Shown piece by piece: positions 11,974 to 23,755 of a stretch of 64,000 nt of DNA; position 1 is the stretch's first letter, and every line of letters begins with the position of its first letter. The position numbers were made by a program, and so were the translations under genes. The DNA is taken from positions 66,674,108 to 66,738,107 of the forward strand of contig OX393577.1 of NCBI GenBank assembly GCA_947652605.1, read 5' to 3'. Origin of the DNA: Elmis aenea. Lineage: Eukaryota; Arthropoda; Insecta; Coleoptera; Elmidae. A model generated the notes under the pieces. That model made no database searches and was not told the origin of the DNA. It was given only the letters and a program-made list of their open reading frames with translations.

Positions 11974-13097
11974 CTGAAAATAAAGGAAAACATTTAAATA
12001 CATACACAAGCACCAGCTATTTTATAGAGCCGTTACTGCGGAAGTAATGCGGGCTCCACCTGTAAGTGCCCCAGTGGCATATTTCTTCTGTATTTCACAT
12101 GTCCCGCAGTAAAACGTACGCCGGAGAATGGATGCATTTTTATTCGACATTAAAACCTTTTTCGTGCCTTATCATGGCACCTTTTATCTTTTCACTTATG
12201 ACCATTACAGTGCTCATGCTTTCATGACTGCGTTATTTTGACTACAAAATTAGCACAAAAAGTTTTTTGTGGTAAAAAAATATTAACATCGAGAAAAATT
12301 TTTGTAACAGCTAAAAGCAGTGCAACTCAACAGTCCTACACCTAACAGTAGATGAACTCACTTAGGAATAAGTCAGTAATAATAAATACCTGAGGCTGTG
12401 CCTGGAATGCATTGAGCAACCTACTTATACAATTTTCCTACGTTTTTATTCGATTCTTATTATTTTCGTCCATTTTTTGATTAGTTTGCGTTTTGAACGT
12501 GATTTTTACCATACGATTATTAATACATCCCCAGCCGAAGTTCGAATAACAGATGGAGATGCATGATTTATAAACGGCATGGGTATTCCCGAGTTGGGCC
12601 GGGATTTCTCTCTTAATTAGGTAAAGTATATTCTGTGTAAGCAATATATTACATAGCATTCAGCGCGAATTGGAAATAAGATTTATGTGCACCGCATAAT
12701 CTTGATACTTTATTGTTTAAAACAAAAATCGCGGAAAATGTATGTGCACACGAGGGCTTACAACTTCATCAACGATAATATTTTGTTTGGGTATTTGATA
12801 TAGTGCGAACGAAATTGTTTGTGGGATACAACACGACGCTAAACAAGAGCGCACTAGTGGCAAAACGTAATTAATTCAAACGCACATATTTTATTGACAT
12901 ATTTTTAATTGCTATTTGTGGGTACGACTGCGTTTAAAATACATTTAAGCTACATAAATCAAGTGGTCAGGTTCGGCGTAAGTTATTTGACAATCGTTTG
13001 TTTTTCAGTGACTAAACAATTTAGTAATTTTCTCTTTAACTAATTTTCATTGTTGTATCTTTTTTTGTCTTAATAATGCAAAAAACGCAGTTTAAAC
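11974..13097. other. Probable upstream intron of the Ig exon
   Basis: It contains the polypyrimidine/acceptor side of the Ig exon at its left edge, then AT-rich sequence. No exon recognised. Confidence 0.5.
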
Positions 13098-13503
13098 CAG
13101 GGGTTTGGAGCAGTTCAATTTTTTAATTGCTCCGCTCCGGCATCCAAATGCCTGCTTCTGCTCCTGCTCCGCTCCAAGCTCCAAATATTGTTAACATTTT
13201 TAAAACAAGTTCTCTAATTAACAAAATTGTTTTTTAAAACAAAGTTTTAATTTTATTGGATATGTGGAAGGAAGTTGGTCAAAAATTACAAAATTGGACC
13301 CTATTAAACAAGTGGAGTGAAATAAATATTTGTAATTATTGATCTTCAAAGATTGGAAAAAAGAAAAAAAAAAGTATTTTGTTTTAAATGTTACTTAACA
13401 AACTGGAGCAGTTTAGCAATTAAAATTATTTGCTCCGGACTCCGCTCCAGCTCCGGGCAAAAACCCATTGCTCCACTGCTCCGTGCTCCGCTCTAAACCC
13501 CTG
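13098..13503. mobile_element. hAT-type non-autonomous element with 8-bp target duplication
   Basis: Terminal inverted repeats are CAGGGGTTTGGAGCAG on the left and, inverted, CAGGGGTTTAGAGCGG on the right. The flanking 8-mers are GTTTAAAC (13090-13097) and ATTTAAAC (13504-13511), matching at 7 of 8 positions. CAGGGG-type ends with an 8-bp duplication are diagnostic of hAT transposons. Both subterminal regions carry repeated GCTCCGCTCC/GGAGC blocks, as expected of hAT transposase binding sites. The 406-bp body has no transposase. Confidence 0.88.
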
Positions 13504-13920
13504 ATTTAAACTATCTGTTGTTTTAATTTTTTTCTTACCGTTTTGATCTTGAGAGTCTAATGTTGTTTTTTAAATTAGTTTTCTATGTATCGTCTTGATT
13601 GATCTGTCTTCTAAAACTTCAAATTGTTTATGGCTTTAGCCAGAAATATTTGTAAAGACAAAATTACCTAATCTACAAAGATTAAAATTGTTCAAACTCT
13701 TTGGAACTTTCGAAATTTGTTGATTTTCAGTAGACTTATGAAGGTGGGAGATGATTAAAAATATAACTATGGTAAACCTTTTTATAAGTACAAAACATGT
13801 ACCAAATATCATTTTTCTACATATATCCAAATTTGAGAAATAAAATGAAAACCTAATTTTACCGCTTCTCTTTAGGGGGGCGTAACTCCGGAAGGAGACG
13901 TCTAAGGAAAAAAGTTTATA

Positions 13921-14539
13921 TAAGGTTTGTTCCAACAACCAATCGATGGATCAGTACATGAACTGGTTTATTCGCATGCGTGAACTATGTACTAATAAAT
14001 GTATTGGCCAGTATAAGCCGTTGTTGGAACGCTTCAAGACTGGCCCAACTGTAAATGACATTTGTGTCTAGTGGGTTCATAGAAATGTGCGCAAGGGTAA
14101 ACACCTTAACCTTTTCGGTGCTCTGGACGAGTATACTCGCTAAAATTTTACGCGGCCCAAGGTGCTAGAGACGAGTTAACTCGCCCGAACGTTATCGCAT
14201 TGAAAGTTAGGCGCACTGCAGGCACAGAAAAACTACAAGCATTGCGCACCGAAAAGTTTAAGAATCCAGTACTAAATGGGATTGGAAGGGCGATGCATAG
14301 CTACCAGAGCTCACGTTAGTTAGCGGATGCGTGTAAAAATCCCAGAAACTGTTCGTCCCTTCGTTCATGGACTGTTTTGATCGTCCGCAAACCGGTCCAC
14401 GAATTGATTTGAGAGTTGATGGAACGATTGACTGACCGTCCGGTGAACTGTCAAAGACTGTGATGAAACGGGATATTGATACTGCGCAGAATCCTGACAG
14501 TACGTCGCATGGTCCGCAAACTTTTTGGAACAAACCTAT
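13921..14539. mobile_element. Mariner-like MITE, AGGTTTGTTCCAA family, copy 1 (interrupted)
   Basis: The ends are TA|AGGTTTGTTCCAACA on the left and the inverse (TTGGAACAAACCT|ATA) on the right, consistent with a TA duplication. The body has no open transposase. It is split by a 156-bp TTAA-flanked MITE at 14106-14261. Removing that insert restores continuity with the second copy at 23321. A third, partial copy lies at 34618. Confidence 0.8.
14106..14261. mobile_element. piggyBac-like MITE family B, copy 1
   Basis: It is flanked by TTAA at 14106-14109 and 14258-14261, with inverted ends CCTTTTCGGTGC and its inverse. The interior has GC-rich blocks ACGCGGCCCAAGGTGCT and ACGAGTTAACTCGCCCGAAC. 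The related locus at 23321-23755 carries the uninterrupted site TTCTTAAGGTG, so a single TTAA became two on insertion. A near-identical copy is at 21861-22017. Confidence 0.92.
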
Positions 14540-14606
14540 AATATTCCCCATTAATTTTCGTTGAGAAATTCCATCCCGAATGTTTTCGCAATATTTAAGA
14601 AACATC

Positions 14607-15247
14607 CTATACAGGGTGCACCACGACCCTGAGATTCTTCGATAGCTCCTTTATTAATGAAAATATCAAAAAATGTTTAATACAAATATTGTGTGAACCT
14701 ATTTTCTACATAACCTAAACAAGAAAATGTAAAAATATACAGGGTGTTGCATTTAAGAAAAATGACTTATCGATGTTTAAAGTTTCACAAGTTTGACCAA
14801 GCGTAAAAAACACCCTGTATAATATTTTTAAAATGTAGCTAGTGCAAAGTGTTAATTAATCTATTGTCAATCTAAATTTTAAACGAAATTATACCGCTTT
14901 TTTAAATAACTTTAATGTTAAAAAAAATGAAAGTGCTGTATTGCTCAAAAATTTCACAAAAATGTAAATTTTACGAAAACGGTTGACTTAAGACCCATAT
15001 AACCTTCTACATTTTTTAAAGCAAATTTTAAGAGAAATCCAAAAATGTAAAAATATACAGGGTGTTCTATTTAAAAAAATTACATTTTTATATGTGCCGG
15101 TCAAACGAAACACCCTGTATATTTGAAAATAATTTTAGGTTATGTAGAAAATAGGTTCGCACAATATTTGTATTTAACATTTTTTGATATTTTCATTAAT
15201 AAAGGAGCTATCGAAGAATCTCAGGGTCGTGGTGCACCCTGTATAAC
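14607..15247. mobile_element. TACAGGGTG-family element with internal cassettes, copy 3
   Basis: The outer ends are TA|TACAGGGTGCACCACGACCC and its inverse, ending CCCTGTA|TA. The outer arms (about 14611-14735 and 15119-15240) pair closely. Inside sit two short segments, each bounded by ACAGGG and CCCTGT: 14739-14818 and 15057-15118. Between them a core of about 235 bp is homologous, inverted, to 45291-45519 of the large element at 45 kb and also to 57055-57365. No coding capacity. Confidence 0.85.
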
Positions 15248-16444
15248 CATCTAATTCCATGGTTATCAAATGATTGGTATTTTTGTCATCTGTAATTCAT
15301 CTTATGTTTGTTGTTACTCTTTTAGAAATTACCATTCCAAAAAATTTTTTTAAATGGCAAAAAGCGACAATGTCAAATTGTCACGAAACTTAAGATAAAT
15401 TTAAAAATATGCAGGGTGTCTTGGGGTTACTTATGAAGACGAAGGAAGAGGTTATGATCTCTGGTACACTCAGTATTTACGTAGACTAACGATTATGATT
15501 GTCAGTTTTTGCTAGATTTTATTTCTCCCAAGAAAACAAAATAGTAGAAGCACTAAAGAATAAAGTCTAAGCACCACTTGTTAATAATCAAGTTACCGAA
15601 GTGTATAGACGAGGGTTGCCTAATTATTTAATGATTAATGGTGCACGTCAGTTATTGTTACCGGAGCTCCGGAACAAGATTATCGCTGTATAAGTAGCTC
15701 GGGACACTTTTTAATATCCAACGATACTTTAGCAAATGAAAAAGCGGGACAATATCTGTTTGTCGAGTTAATGAAGAGCGCTAATGCACACAATGCCGCT
15801 AATTTAATAGTAAAACATCCTTTCAATTCAAACTCCGCCATGTCGGAGTAAACAGCACGGGCAACTTTAAATACGAACAAATTGTGAAGGCTTTATCTGA
15901 AACTTTTCGACTAAATACACTCTCGAAAATGCGTTTTAAAATTGGTCGAGTGTTCGGAGATTAAATAACGAAGTTTAGCAGTTCAAAGAGCGTACTGTAA
16001 ATGGTTCAAGTGTTTTAGTAACATAGCTTAAGAGCAACATCCCAAAGTTAGCTTTCATGTTATAACATTAGTTATAGGATTGAACACAACCGAAAGTACA
16101 CAAGGTGGTGGATGGAGCTGTATGCTCGTGCCAACTTCCATAGTTTTAAAAATCATAACGGAGTTAGCTCTGGTTTTGTACGTCACAAAAGCTGCTACAC
16201 TTTAGAAGCGTCGCAGACGTACGGCGGAGATTGGAAATTCAGAATCATTTCCTAACGCAATCAAAAATATAAAAAGTTACCATTTAAATATCTTTTAAAG
16301 TCTGAAACAGAGGATTCAACACCTAAAAAGTTTGCACGTAGATGCCAAAAAACATAAAAAAATACAAAATTACACAAAAAAGGCTACAGTTTTGTTTTCT
16401 GTTCACTATAGTGCCTAAAGTAAGTGTCAACCAATGTTGTGTAA
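15248..16444. other. Non-coding stretch with a decayed TACAGGG end
   Basis: GCAGGGTGTCTTGGGG near 15411-15427 looks like an isolated, mutated TACAGGG end. Nothing else recognised. Confidence 0.45.
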
Positions 16445-16800
16445 AAAACTATGTATGAGTAACAGAATGATGGCAACATAAATGATATTCTGGAGGCGTT
16501 GCTGCAGAGCCACCCTCTTTGACAGAGTAAAAAATGAAGATATTAAACATAGTATGGAAGTAGAAACCTCAATATTGGACATGATAGTTAGAAAACAGCT
16601 GGTGTGGTATGGACATTTGAAGACAATGGACGAAAGATTACAAAAAAGGGAATGAAAATCACTCCGACGAAAACGGAGTAGACCTAGATGTAACTGGAAC
16701 CAAAATGTGAAAGAAGCCATGGAAGTAAGGAATCTTAAAGAAGAGGATGTTAACGACAGGTAGGAATGGAGAAAGAGATGCAGCAAACGGCGTAGGCTGT
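16445..16800 (+). pseudogene. LINE reverse transcriptase C-terminal tail
   Basis: One frame with two interruptions gives IFWRRCCRATLFDRVKNEDI, then LDMIVRKQLVWYGHLKTMDE, then RRKRSRPRCNW, and ends NLKEEDVNDR*EWRKR. This is the characteristic insect LINE tail (FWRRSARISRxDRIRNExI, LxWYGHxxRM, RRGRPRxxW, NDRxxWR). The stop codons after QKRE and before EWRKR show decay. No RT domain lies upstream, so the copy is 5'-truncated. Confidence 0.85.
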
Positions 16801-17935
16801 AATCAAACCGCCAATATAAATATGCGATACATAGTTAGGGAAAAAAAAAAGGTTCTTAGACATTTACATTTCGTTAAGAATTGCCTTAAAGAAAACTTTC
16901 GCTTCAATGAAAGTTGGAAAGATTTGTAGTAATGTAAACTCACAAATTTGCTGCAAATAACTCGCTAACATTCTATGACTTCAGCAAAGAACTACAGGTC
17001 AATGAAGAAGTCAAGTTTTGAATAGCAGCTTCTACATTCTAGTTCAATTCAGTTAGTAGAATTCAAAGTATCTGCACACAGGAAAGTATCAAATGAAAAG
17101 TGCCATTCAGGGGAGATTCAAGCGTGCTAGACTCCGCCACTCAATGACCCCAGGCATTTTTGACCGATTAGTAAGTCTAAATTGTAAAGTAAAAGACGTC
17201 CATATAATTTGCGAAAGACAATTGACTGAAACAACATAATATAAAAAAAAGACCGGCGTTTACGAAGAAAAATATGCGTTTTCATTATGACAACCGGTTT
17301 ATTCATCCCAAACTGCGATTTTCACTATTGAACTGGACTTGGGATTGATTTCCAATGCACCGTATTCTCCAAATTTGCCCCCTTCCGATTACTAACAAAA
17401 AACACTTCGCAGCACAAATATTTTCATCAAACGAAGAGATTTTAGTGGCTCTAGACGCTTATTTATGCAAAAAAAAAGTTAATTTCAACCTATTATACAA
17501 TAGTTTCCATGTCAGACCAAGAATTTTTAAATCTGCACACGTATTCTTAGCTTTTCAAATCCCTCACAGACCTGTGCAATCAGTAATGGTGCCCCACAAA
17601 TTAAATCCATAAGTAATATTAATGTACTGTTGCTGTATTGATTTGCCATTTACGGTATTAAATAACTGTTATCTGAACCAAAAAACAGCATCAATTAGAG
17701 CATATATAGATCAAGTTCCATAATTCATGATTATTTAATGTGTACATTCGAGTACAGAACGCTGTAACGATTTACTGCTGTTGAATAATGCGTCTATAGT
17801 TCTGTGTGTGACGGTTCGGTATTAATTATAAACATGTCGCACACACGTACCAACACAGCAATAGATAAATAATTGCAGTTCAATTGTTAAATATTTATTA
17901 ATTAGTCCCCGACTGTATTAATTAGATTTATCTTG
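16801..17935. other. AT-rich stretch without recognised genes
   Basis: Short open frames only, with no domain or paired repeat recognised. Confidence 0.5.
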
Positions 17936-17939
17936 ACCA

Positions 17940-18150
17940 CGAGCGCGGTGAAAATGGAATGAAATTGTACGGGACCGAATTGCCACTCCGCAGCGGCTGT
18001 ATCGTAACCAGATCCGCACAAAAGGCCGTCTCAGCCTCTATCGGGGCATCTCCTGTCGAGACATGTGCTTCAATTCCCACGCCAGTCATACCACTGCAAC
18101 TCGATCGAGAAGACGAAATTTCCGAACATCACACAACTTCGAACTAACTT
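17940..18150. other. GC-rich segment open on both strands, function unknown
   Basis: About 200 bp are clearly more GC- and CpG-rich than the surroundings and stay open on both strands. The plus strand gives a frame beginning MKLYGTELPLRSG, and the minus strand gives one containing MTGVGIEAHVSTGDAPIEAE. On the minus strand a pyrimidine-rich run followed by GTTGCAG| could be a splice acceptor near 18101. I do not recognise the protein in either direction. It could be an exon, a conserved non-coding element or a transposon fragment. Confidence 0.3.
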
Positions 18151-18339
18151 ATTAGGGAAGCGAAATCTATTATATTAGGAAATTGAAAACATTTATCACG
18201 TCGATATGCGGTGGTCTTCAATTAATTTAATTAAAAGTTAATCTACAACCCACAAGTTGAGAATGAAATGGTTTTCAAAAACTTATGATAATTTAAGATA
18301 TCATTTTTAACTTTTTAAATAAAAAAGTGAACAGAAATG

Positions 18340-18800
18340 ACATCTGGAGAATATAAGAAGATAGAGGAATTGAAGAAAAGTGAATAAATGTTGTACAAGC
18401 CCTGTACAAACGAAAGAAAAACTTGGTAAGAGTAAGACAAGAATGTTCACAAAGGTCCGAAACAAGAAGAGGCGTAAGTCAGGGCTGCATCCTTAGTCCG
18501 CTACTGTTATAAAGCACTGAAATAAGGTTTTCAAGAAAGATCGAGGGTAAAACAAGGAGGGACAAAATAAGGAATGAGGTCTTCAAAGAGAACCTGTGCA
18601 GCACAGAATCGAAGGGCAGCTAAGATCGTATGGGCACATAATGAGGATGAAAGAAGAACGAACGGTTAAAAGAATATACGAGGTAAGGGTAGTTAAAAGG
18701 AAGAGGGGTAGTCCGAGAAGAACCTGGACGGAAGAAGTAAAAACAGCAGCAGAGAAACGAACGAAAGTGGCAGGAAATAAAACAAAAAATGCAAGAAAGA
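18340..18800 (+). pseudogene. LINE fragment: RT motif joined to C-terminal tail by deletion
   Basis: The first part reads VQALYKRKKNLVRV, then RRGVSQGCILSPLL (about 18471-18512), the conserved RT block RxGVxQGCxLSPLLF. The YADD box that should follow is absent. The sequence moves within about 80 bp to IEGQLRSYGHIMRMKEERTV and KRGSPRRTWTEEVKTAAEKR, the post-RT tail. An internal deletion of most of the palm/thumb region is the simplest reading. A stop within SPLLL also marks it as dead. Confidence 0.8.
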
Positions 18801-18979
18801 CGAGAATGGAGGCAGATATGGAAAAGAAAATCCAAGCAATAACTCAACTCCAACAAGCCGTACACCATAAAGGTAAAACAATACACACACAAACATCCAC
18901 ACATGATCACAATACTTTCTTCATACTTCACAGGGCGAAAGTTAAAATATTCACCTTCGACGGAATATTTTAAAAACAT

Positions 18980-20810
18980 CCTAAAAAAGAGTTAAGCGAA
19001 TTTCAGAAAGTTTTGTAGCTTTCATTAAGTCCCTGTTGATAAAACTTGGCAGCCACTAAGGAACGGGGTTAAAAAAAGTTATTTTTTTACGAGCGGTATC
19101 TTATTAAGAATTTTACAGATTTAAAATTGTTGAGCTTGGGAATTGTGCAGGGGGAAAAAGTTAAATACTGTACAGCTCCGGGTTTATCTGTAATTATCAA
19201 CAACTTTTCAGATTGTTATCTGCAAAATATGGCAGAAAATCGTTATAACGACAGTTTCATTGTTTTGCGTTTAGATTAACCCGTTTTGTTTGGGAGTGTG
19301 TTGGTTTGATACAGCACAGAAATGAGTTTAAGGTAATTCATTTAGTTTTTAGACGGTGAATATTTATTAAGGAAAATAGATTACATTTATCATTGCAGTT
19401 TGGTTTGTAATCCAGAAAAATTCACAGTTGCAGTTTTATGCAAATCAATTTGTTTAACAATTCAAGTCGAAACTCAGACATCGATCTGTTTTTTACTCTG
19501 GAAATGATGTGCGCTTGTTTGGCCGCGGACAGTAGCAATTCCGCAGAAACATCTATCGAAGACGTTAAAGTAAAAATTGAAATATCAAGTACTCGAATGG
19601 AATTGCATCGGCAAAGAAAAGCACAGCTGTCGACCGTAAACGTTTAAGAGCGGGCTTTTCAAGCTTTCCAAAGGGTCGGTGTACTCTTCTTGTTAGTACT
19701 CGATACCTTCCCAGCACCATTACGTTAAGCGAATGCCCTTGTCGTCTCGGCTATGCCGATAAATACGACACTAAAATCTAATGAAATCGTTGTCATAAAC
19801 ATTTCTAGTCGAGGATTATAGGTTTTCTATAAACATTCGCTCTCCAATAAAATCAAGCTTCAACGTTCGGTGTCAAATGATCAAGTGGCCTACTTTTATT
19901 TTAAACAACCGAACGATCGTAGTACGTTTTGTTTTTCCTTGCCAAACTTAATTGAAAACATCAAAATTGTGGAAAATACAAGTAGGGTAGAGCTGCCTAA
20001 CGCGCACAACATTATCAGCGTAAAATAGTGAAAAGAAAACCTTGTTTAAAAAAAACAAACTACTAGAGCTCTTTCAAGATAAACTGAACTGTGACGCAGA
20101 AACCAAAACTTGTCTAAAGCGTTAATTACTGCGCCACCTAAATACATACGTCTATTTTAACAACGGGTTTATAATGTTTAATAATATAACGTTTTTAGAA
20201 AGGTCTACATTTCAACCGCCTACCCTCTCTTTGCGCATTTCGCGGTTCGGTTTATATTGAACGACCTCTAACAGTATTTTAATTTAATCTAAATACAAAC
20301 TACGTGAGCGTACAATACAGCAACGTGGAGAATATATCGCTTTTAACTTAGCAAAAGAAATAAAAACCGCAGACTACATTTACAGACCGAGGTCTGTTAA
20401 TTAAAGATTCTTTACCGCTGGGCGAGCTCCTTTATTAATTTTTCACATACAACCGCTGTAAATAATTACTCAAGAACTATACGGGCCTATCATCAGCTAA
20501 ACTGTTTTCATTTGTGAAGAAAATTAATAAGCAGTTGTTTCTGGAAAATGTTACACTTGCGGCAAATGTCCGTTTGTGCCATTACACACTTTAATATTAA
20601 AATGGAAGAGTTTCATCCAAGTTTGTAGAGTACACGCAATTATATTGAACAAAAGTATATGTGATAACAACAGCGCAATATTTATACGAGGTGGGTCCAG
20701 ATAATAGATCCAAATTTATATAATAATTTCCAAAGCTTGCACGTATATTCTTCTCTCATGTTTTTTGAGAAATTACTGGGGGTATTTTAACCACGGACCA
20801 AATATTCAAC
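18980..20810. other. Non-coding stretch
   Basis: No recognised gene or repeat. A 69-codon frame at 19438-19647 has no recognisable domain. Confidence 0.45.
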
Positions 20811-21005
20811 GTCAAAGTGGGCTTACGTCAAAATTGACAAGACAACGTAATTACATGTGTATATTAGCCAAAAAGCTGTTAAAATCGTAGGTATTATGTG
20901 TTCGTAGAAAAAGTAAGCTACATAACACGAGTTGTAAAGCAATTACGCGCTTGTGGAAATACTTTTTCTACTCGTGCGTAATATGCTTCTTACAATTCTT
21001 GTTTT
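20811..21005. repeat. Left half of a 200-bp inverted-repeat pair
   Basis: This segment (GTCAAAGTGGGCTTACGTCA ... ATGCTTCTTACAATTCTTG) recurs inverted at 22291-22498 with high similarity. Shared blocks include ATTAGCCAAAAAGC and ACATAACACGAGTTGTAAAG. The pair brackets 1.3 kb containing a TACAGGG element and a TTAA MITE. It may be the terminal repeats of one large element, or two opposed copies of a short repeat. Confidence 0.8.
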
Positions 21006-21608
21006 GTAATATATGTTCTATTAAACAATCTATGAATATAGGCAAGCTCATGTTGGATGTGTTCTAAACGTGCTTAAATTCAAGTCCAAACACTATCCAT
21101 TGGTTGACAAGAGTTCCGGTTTTAATGGAACTTCCGGACTATTATTAATTAGGGTATTAGTGCACAAAGTCCTTCCTAACACTCAAGCGTCTAGAATACC
21201 GCCAAAGTTTATGAAAATAACGAGAACAACAGTCTTTTAAATCTTTTTTTATTCTCAACTAACAGAACTTTGCTTCCGTTTTTAATTTTTGAAATAATAT
21301 CACATTTAAGCTTAATTTAGCACTGCTAACATACAGCGTTTATTCTTTTTGTTGTTGAAAACTTGCTCTCGCGGTAATGCGCCACTAATGCTATTAAAAG
21401 TAAGGTGTATGAAGATATTTTTATTACTTCTCAACTTAATTAAAATGGTGGAGGCGCTGGTGGCGGCTAATAATAATTAAGGATGATTAAAAAACTTTTA
21501 ATGCGATAGTTGCACATAACTTAAATCTTTTAGGATTGTTTTTTAATTGTTGATTAAAGTAAGTAAATAGTTTGCATAAAATTTGCCAAACATAGTTTAA
21601 AAATTTCC

Positions 21609-22200
21609 TATACAGGCTGATTTAAATTCGAGTTTAAGCATGAGGATCTTGCTTATTATGATAGCTAGAGTATAGGTTTGAATTTGGCAAAGTTGCAAAA
21701 TTTTGTGCTTATTGATAATCCAAAGAGATATTGAAAATATCTCAAACGGTATCAGAAAAAATTAGGAAAAACCGGAAAATACGATTTTTAAAAATTTTTT
21801 ATAACTCCTTTGGAGTTTAAAATATTTTAAACGTGTAAAAAACATTGCCGAAGCAACTTTTTAACCTTTTCGGTGCTCTGGATGAGTATACTCGCCCAAT
21901 TTTTACGCGGCCCAAGGTGCTCGAGACGAGTTAATTCGCCCGAACGTTACCGCATTTGAAAGTTAGGCGCACTGCAAGCACAGAAAAACTAAAAGCATTC
22001 CCCACCGAAAAGGTTAAGCTCAATCGGATGGTGGTCAAAATTTTTTTCCAGATCGATTCGTTTTTGTTTTATGGCAACCAATTTTATTTTTTCTTATGGG
22101 CGCAATTTTTGCTATTCACATAATCAAAGAGCATTTATTTTTCTGAATCCATTGAAGTATTACACATGTCCCAAAGAAGAGCGTGAATACAAATTATTTT
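21609..22200. mobile_element. TACAGGG-family element related to the 47.6-kb copy, right part lost
   Basis: The left end CTATACAGGCTG is followed by about 250 bp matching the left arm of the element at 47611. Shared blocks include TTGATAATC, ATATCTCAAACGGTA and AACTCCTTTGGAGT. Alignment resumes after the MITE at 21861-22017 with AATCGGATGGTGGTC and TTCGTTTTTGTTTTATG. The right arm is not found, so the copy is truncated near 22200. Confidence 0.8.
21861..22017. mobile_element. piggyBac-like MITE family B, copy 2
   Basis: TTAA at 21861-21864 and 22014-22017 encloses ends CCTTTTCGGTGC and inverse. The body is nearly identical to 14106-14261, for example ACGCGGCCCAAGGTGCT. The homologous position at about 47850-47860 reads AACTTTTTAAGCCGAATCGG without an insert, which is the empty site with a single TTAA. 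Confidence 0.95.
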
Positions 22201-22290
22201 TGGGAGGTTTTTAAGTACGTGATAAAATTATTGCTCGTGCGCGATTGGCCTAGGTGGGTGATAATTAGTGCAATTTGACAGGTATATAAC

Positions 22291-22498
22291 ATAACAAGAG
22301 TTGTAAGAAGCATATTACGCACATAGCGGCGAGTGCGTATTTTCACGAGTGTGTAATCGCTTTACAACTCGTGTTATGTAGCTAACTTTTTCTACGATCA
22401 CATAATACATACGATTTTAACGGCTTTTTGGCTAATATGCACATGTAATTACATTGTCGTGTCAATTTTGACGTAAACCTACTTTGACATTTCTAGAC
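22291..22498. repeat. Right half of the 200-bp inverted-repeat pair
   Basis: Inverse partner of 20811-21005. It also contains its own shorter palindrome, CGAGTGTGTAATCGCTTTAC against the CACGAGT region, so it could fold locally. Confidence 0.8.
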
Positions 22499-23320
22499 AA
22501 GTGTGGGTTTTGCTTACCGTGCGTTATAACTCACTTACTAGGCATGAAGGAAGTGTTTGGCCTAAGGCCCTAAGTGTTATAGTTGTTTTAAAAGCTTCAG
22601 GGTAGAAAGATCGTATGGAACATTAAAACGTATCAATTTTTACCGTTTCATTCATATTTGATAAAAAGAGAGCTTTTACGTTGCAATAAGCATATTAGGT
22701 GTGATTGGACGCTAAAAGCGACGCCACTTTCGCTGAGCGACCTTTTATCTTTGGAAGTGATTTCAGCCCTATGTAACGCACCATATCGCATTACTTTCCT
22801 ATTTATGCCGCATTTCACCACTACAATAGACCCTCGTCACATTATGTAGAAAGAATGGAACAAATACAAATAAACATAAAATGTCATTTGTCGTCGAAAA
22901 AGGCTTTTTATGTGTATTCACGTCGAGATGTTCCGAGGACGTTTTATTATGTTTTGATTGTAATGTGTTTTCGAGAAGAAACACCGCCAACTTGTTCTTA
23001 AAATTGGGATTTTGTGTGCGCAAGAAATATAAAACGTAATTTGCAAAAACGTTGTCGGTGAATCTAAAATTATTTTACATGAAATTATAACTTTTTACGA
23101 GCCTGAATTCGGTTTTTATTGACATAGAAATATTCCCAGCAGGCATTATAATATACCCTGTGTATCTTTAAACAAAAAACATGGAGATCTTGGAAACGGT
23201 AGAGATAAAAAGTTGGTTAAATTAGCAAACGGAAATGAAAGTATTGCGCAGAATTACTGGTAAAAGACTTTTACACAGACAGAGAAATGAAGAAATAAGA
23301 AAAACGTGCAAAGTAGACTA
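22499..23320. other. Non-coding stretch
   Basis: Nothing recognised apart from a possible decayed CCCTGT end near 23155 and a few sequence echoes of the TACAGGG family (GGAGATCTTGGAAACGG). Confidence 0.45.
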
Positions 23321-23755
23321 TAGGTTTGTTCTAACAGGATTGCTGACTGTGCGGCGCATTATCAGGAGTGTGCGCAGTATCAATATCGCGTTCCGACACA
23401 GTCTCTGATGGTTCACCGGACGGTTTAGTCGGCTGTTCCATCATTACAAAATTAATACATGAACTAGTCACTGTACGGTCAAAACAGTTCTTGGATGAGA
23501 GCATGTACAAGCATTTGGATTTTTACACGCATGCGCTGTTCATAACTAACGTGAGCTCAGGTAGGTATGCATCGCTCTCCCAACCCCATTTAGTGCTAGA
23601 TTCTTAAGGTGTTTACCCTAGTAATGCGTACATTTGTATGAACCCAATAGACGAAAATGTCATTTACAGTTAGGCCAGTCGTAAAAGCGTTCCAACAACG
23701 GCTAATACTGGGCAATAAATTTATTAGTACATAGTACCCATGCGAATAAACCGGT
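23321..23755. mobile_element. Mariner-like MITE, AGGTTTGTTCCAA family, copy 2 (one end lost)
   Basis: It begins TA|TAGGTTTGTTCTAACAGG and runs opposite to copy 1 at 13921. Shared blocks include GCGCAGTATCAATATCGCGTT, AACGTGAGCTC and CCCATTTAGTGC. At TTCTTAAGGTGTTTACC it has an undisturbed TTAA where copy 1 carries the family B MITE. The distal TIR is replaced by TGGACCACCCTGTAA, which may be a foreign TACAGGG end. Confidence 0.75.

Noticed and set aside
14258..14605. 115-codon minus-strand open frame
   Set aside because: It lies within the mariner-like MITE body; the related copies at 23.3 and 34.6 kb do not preserve the frame.
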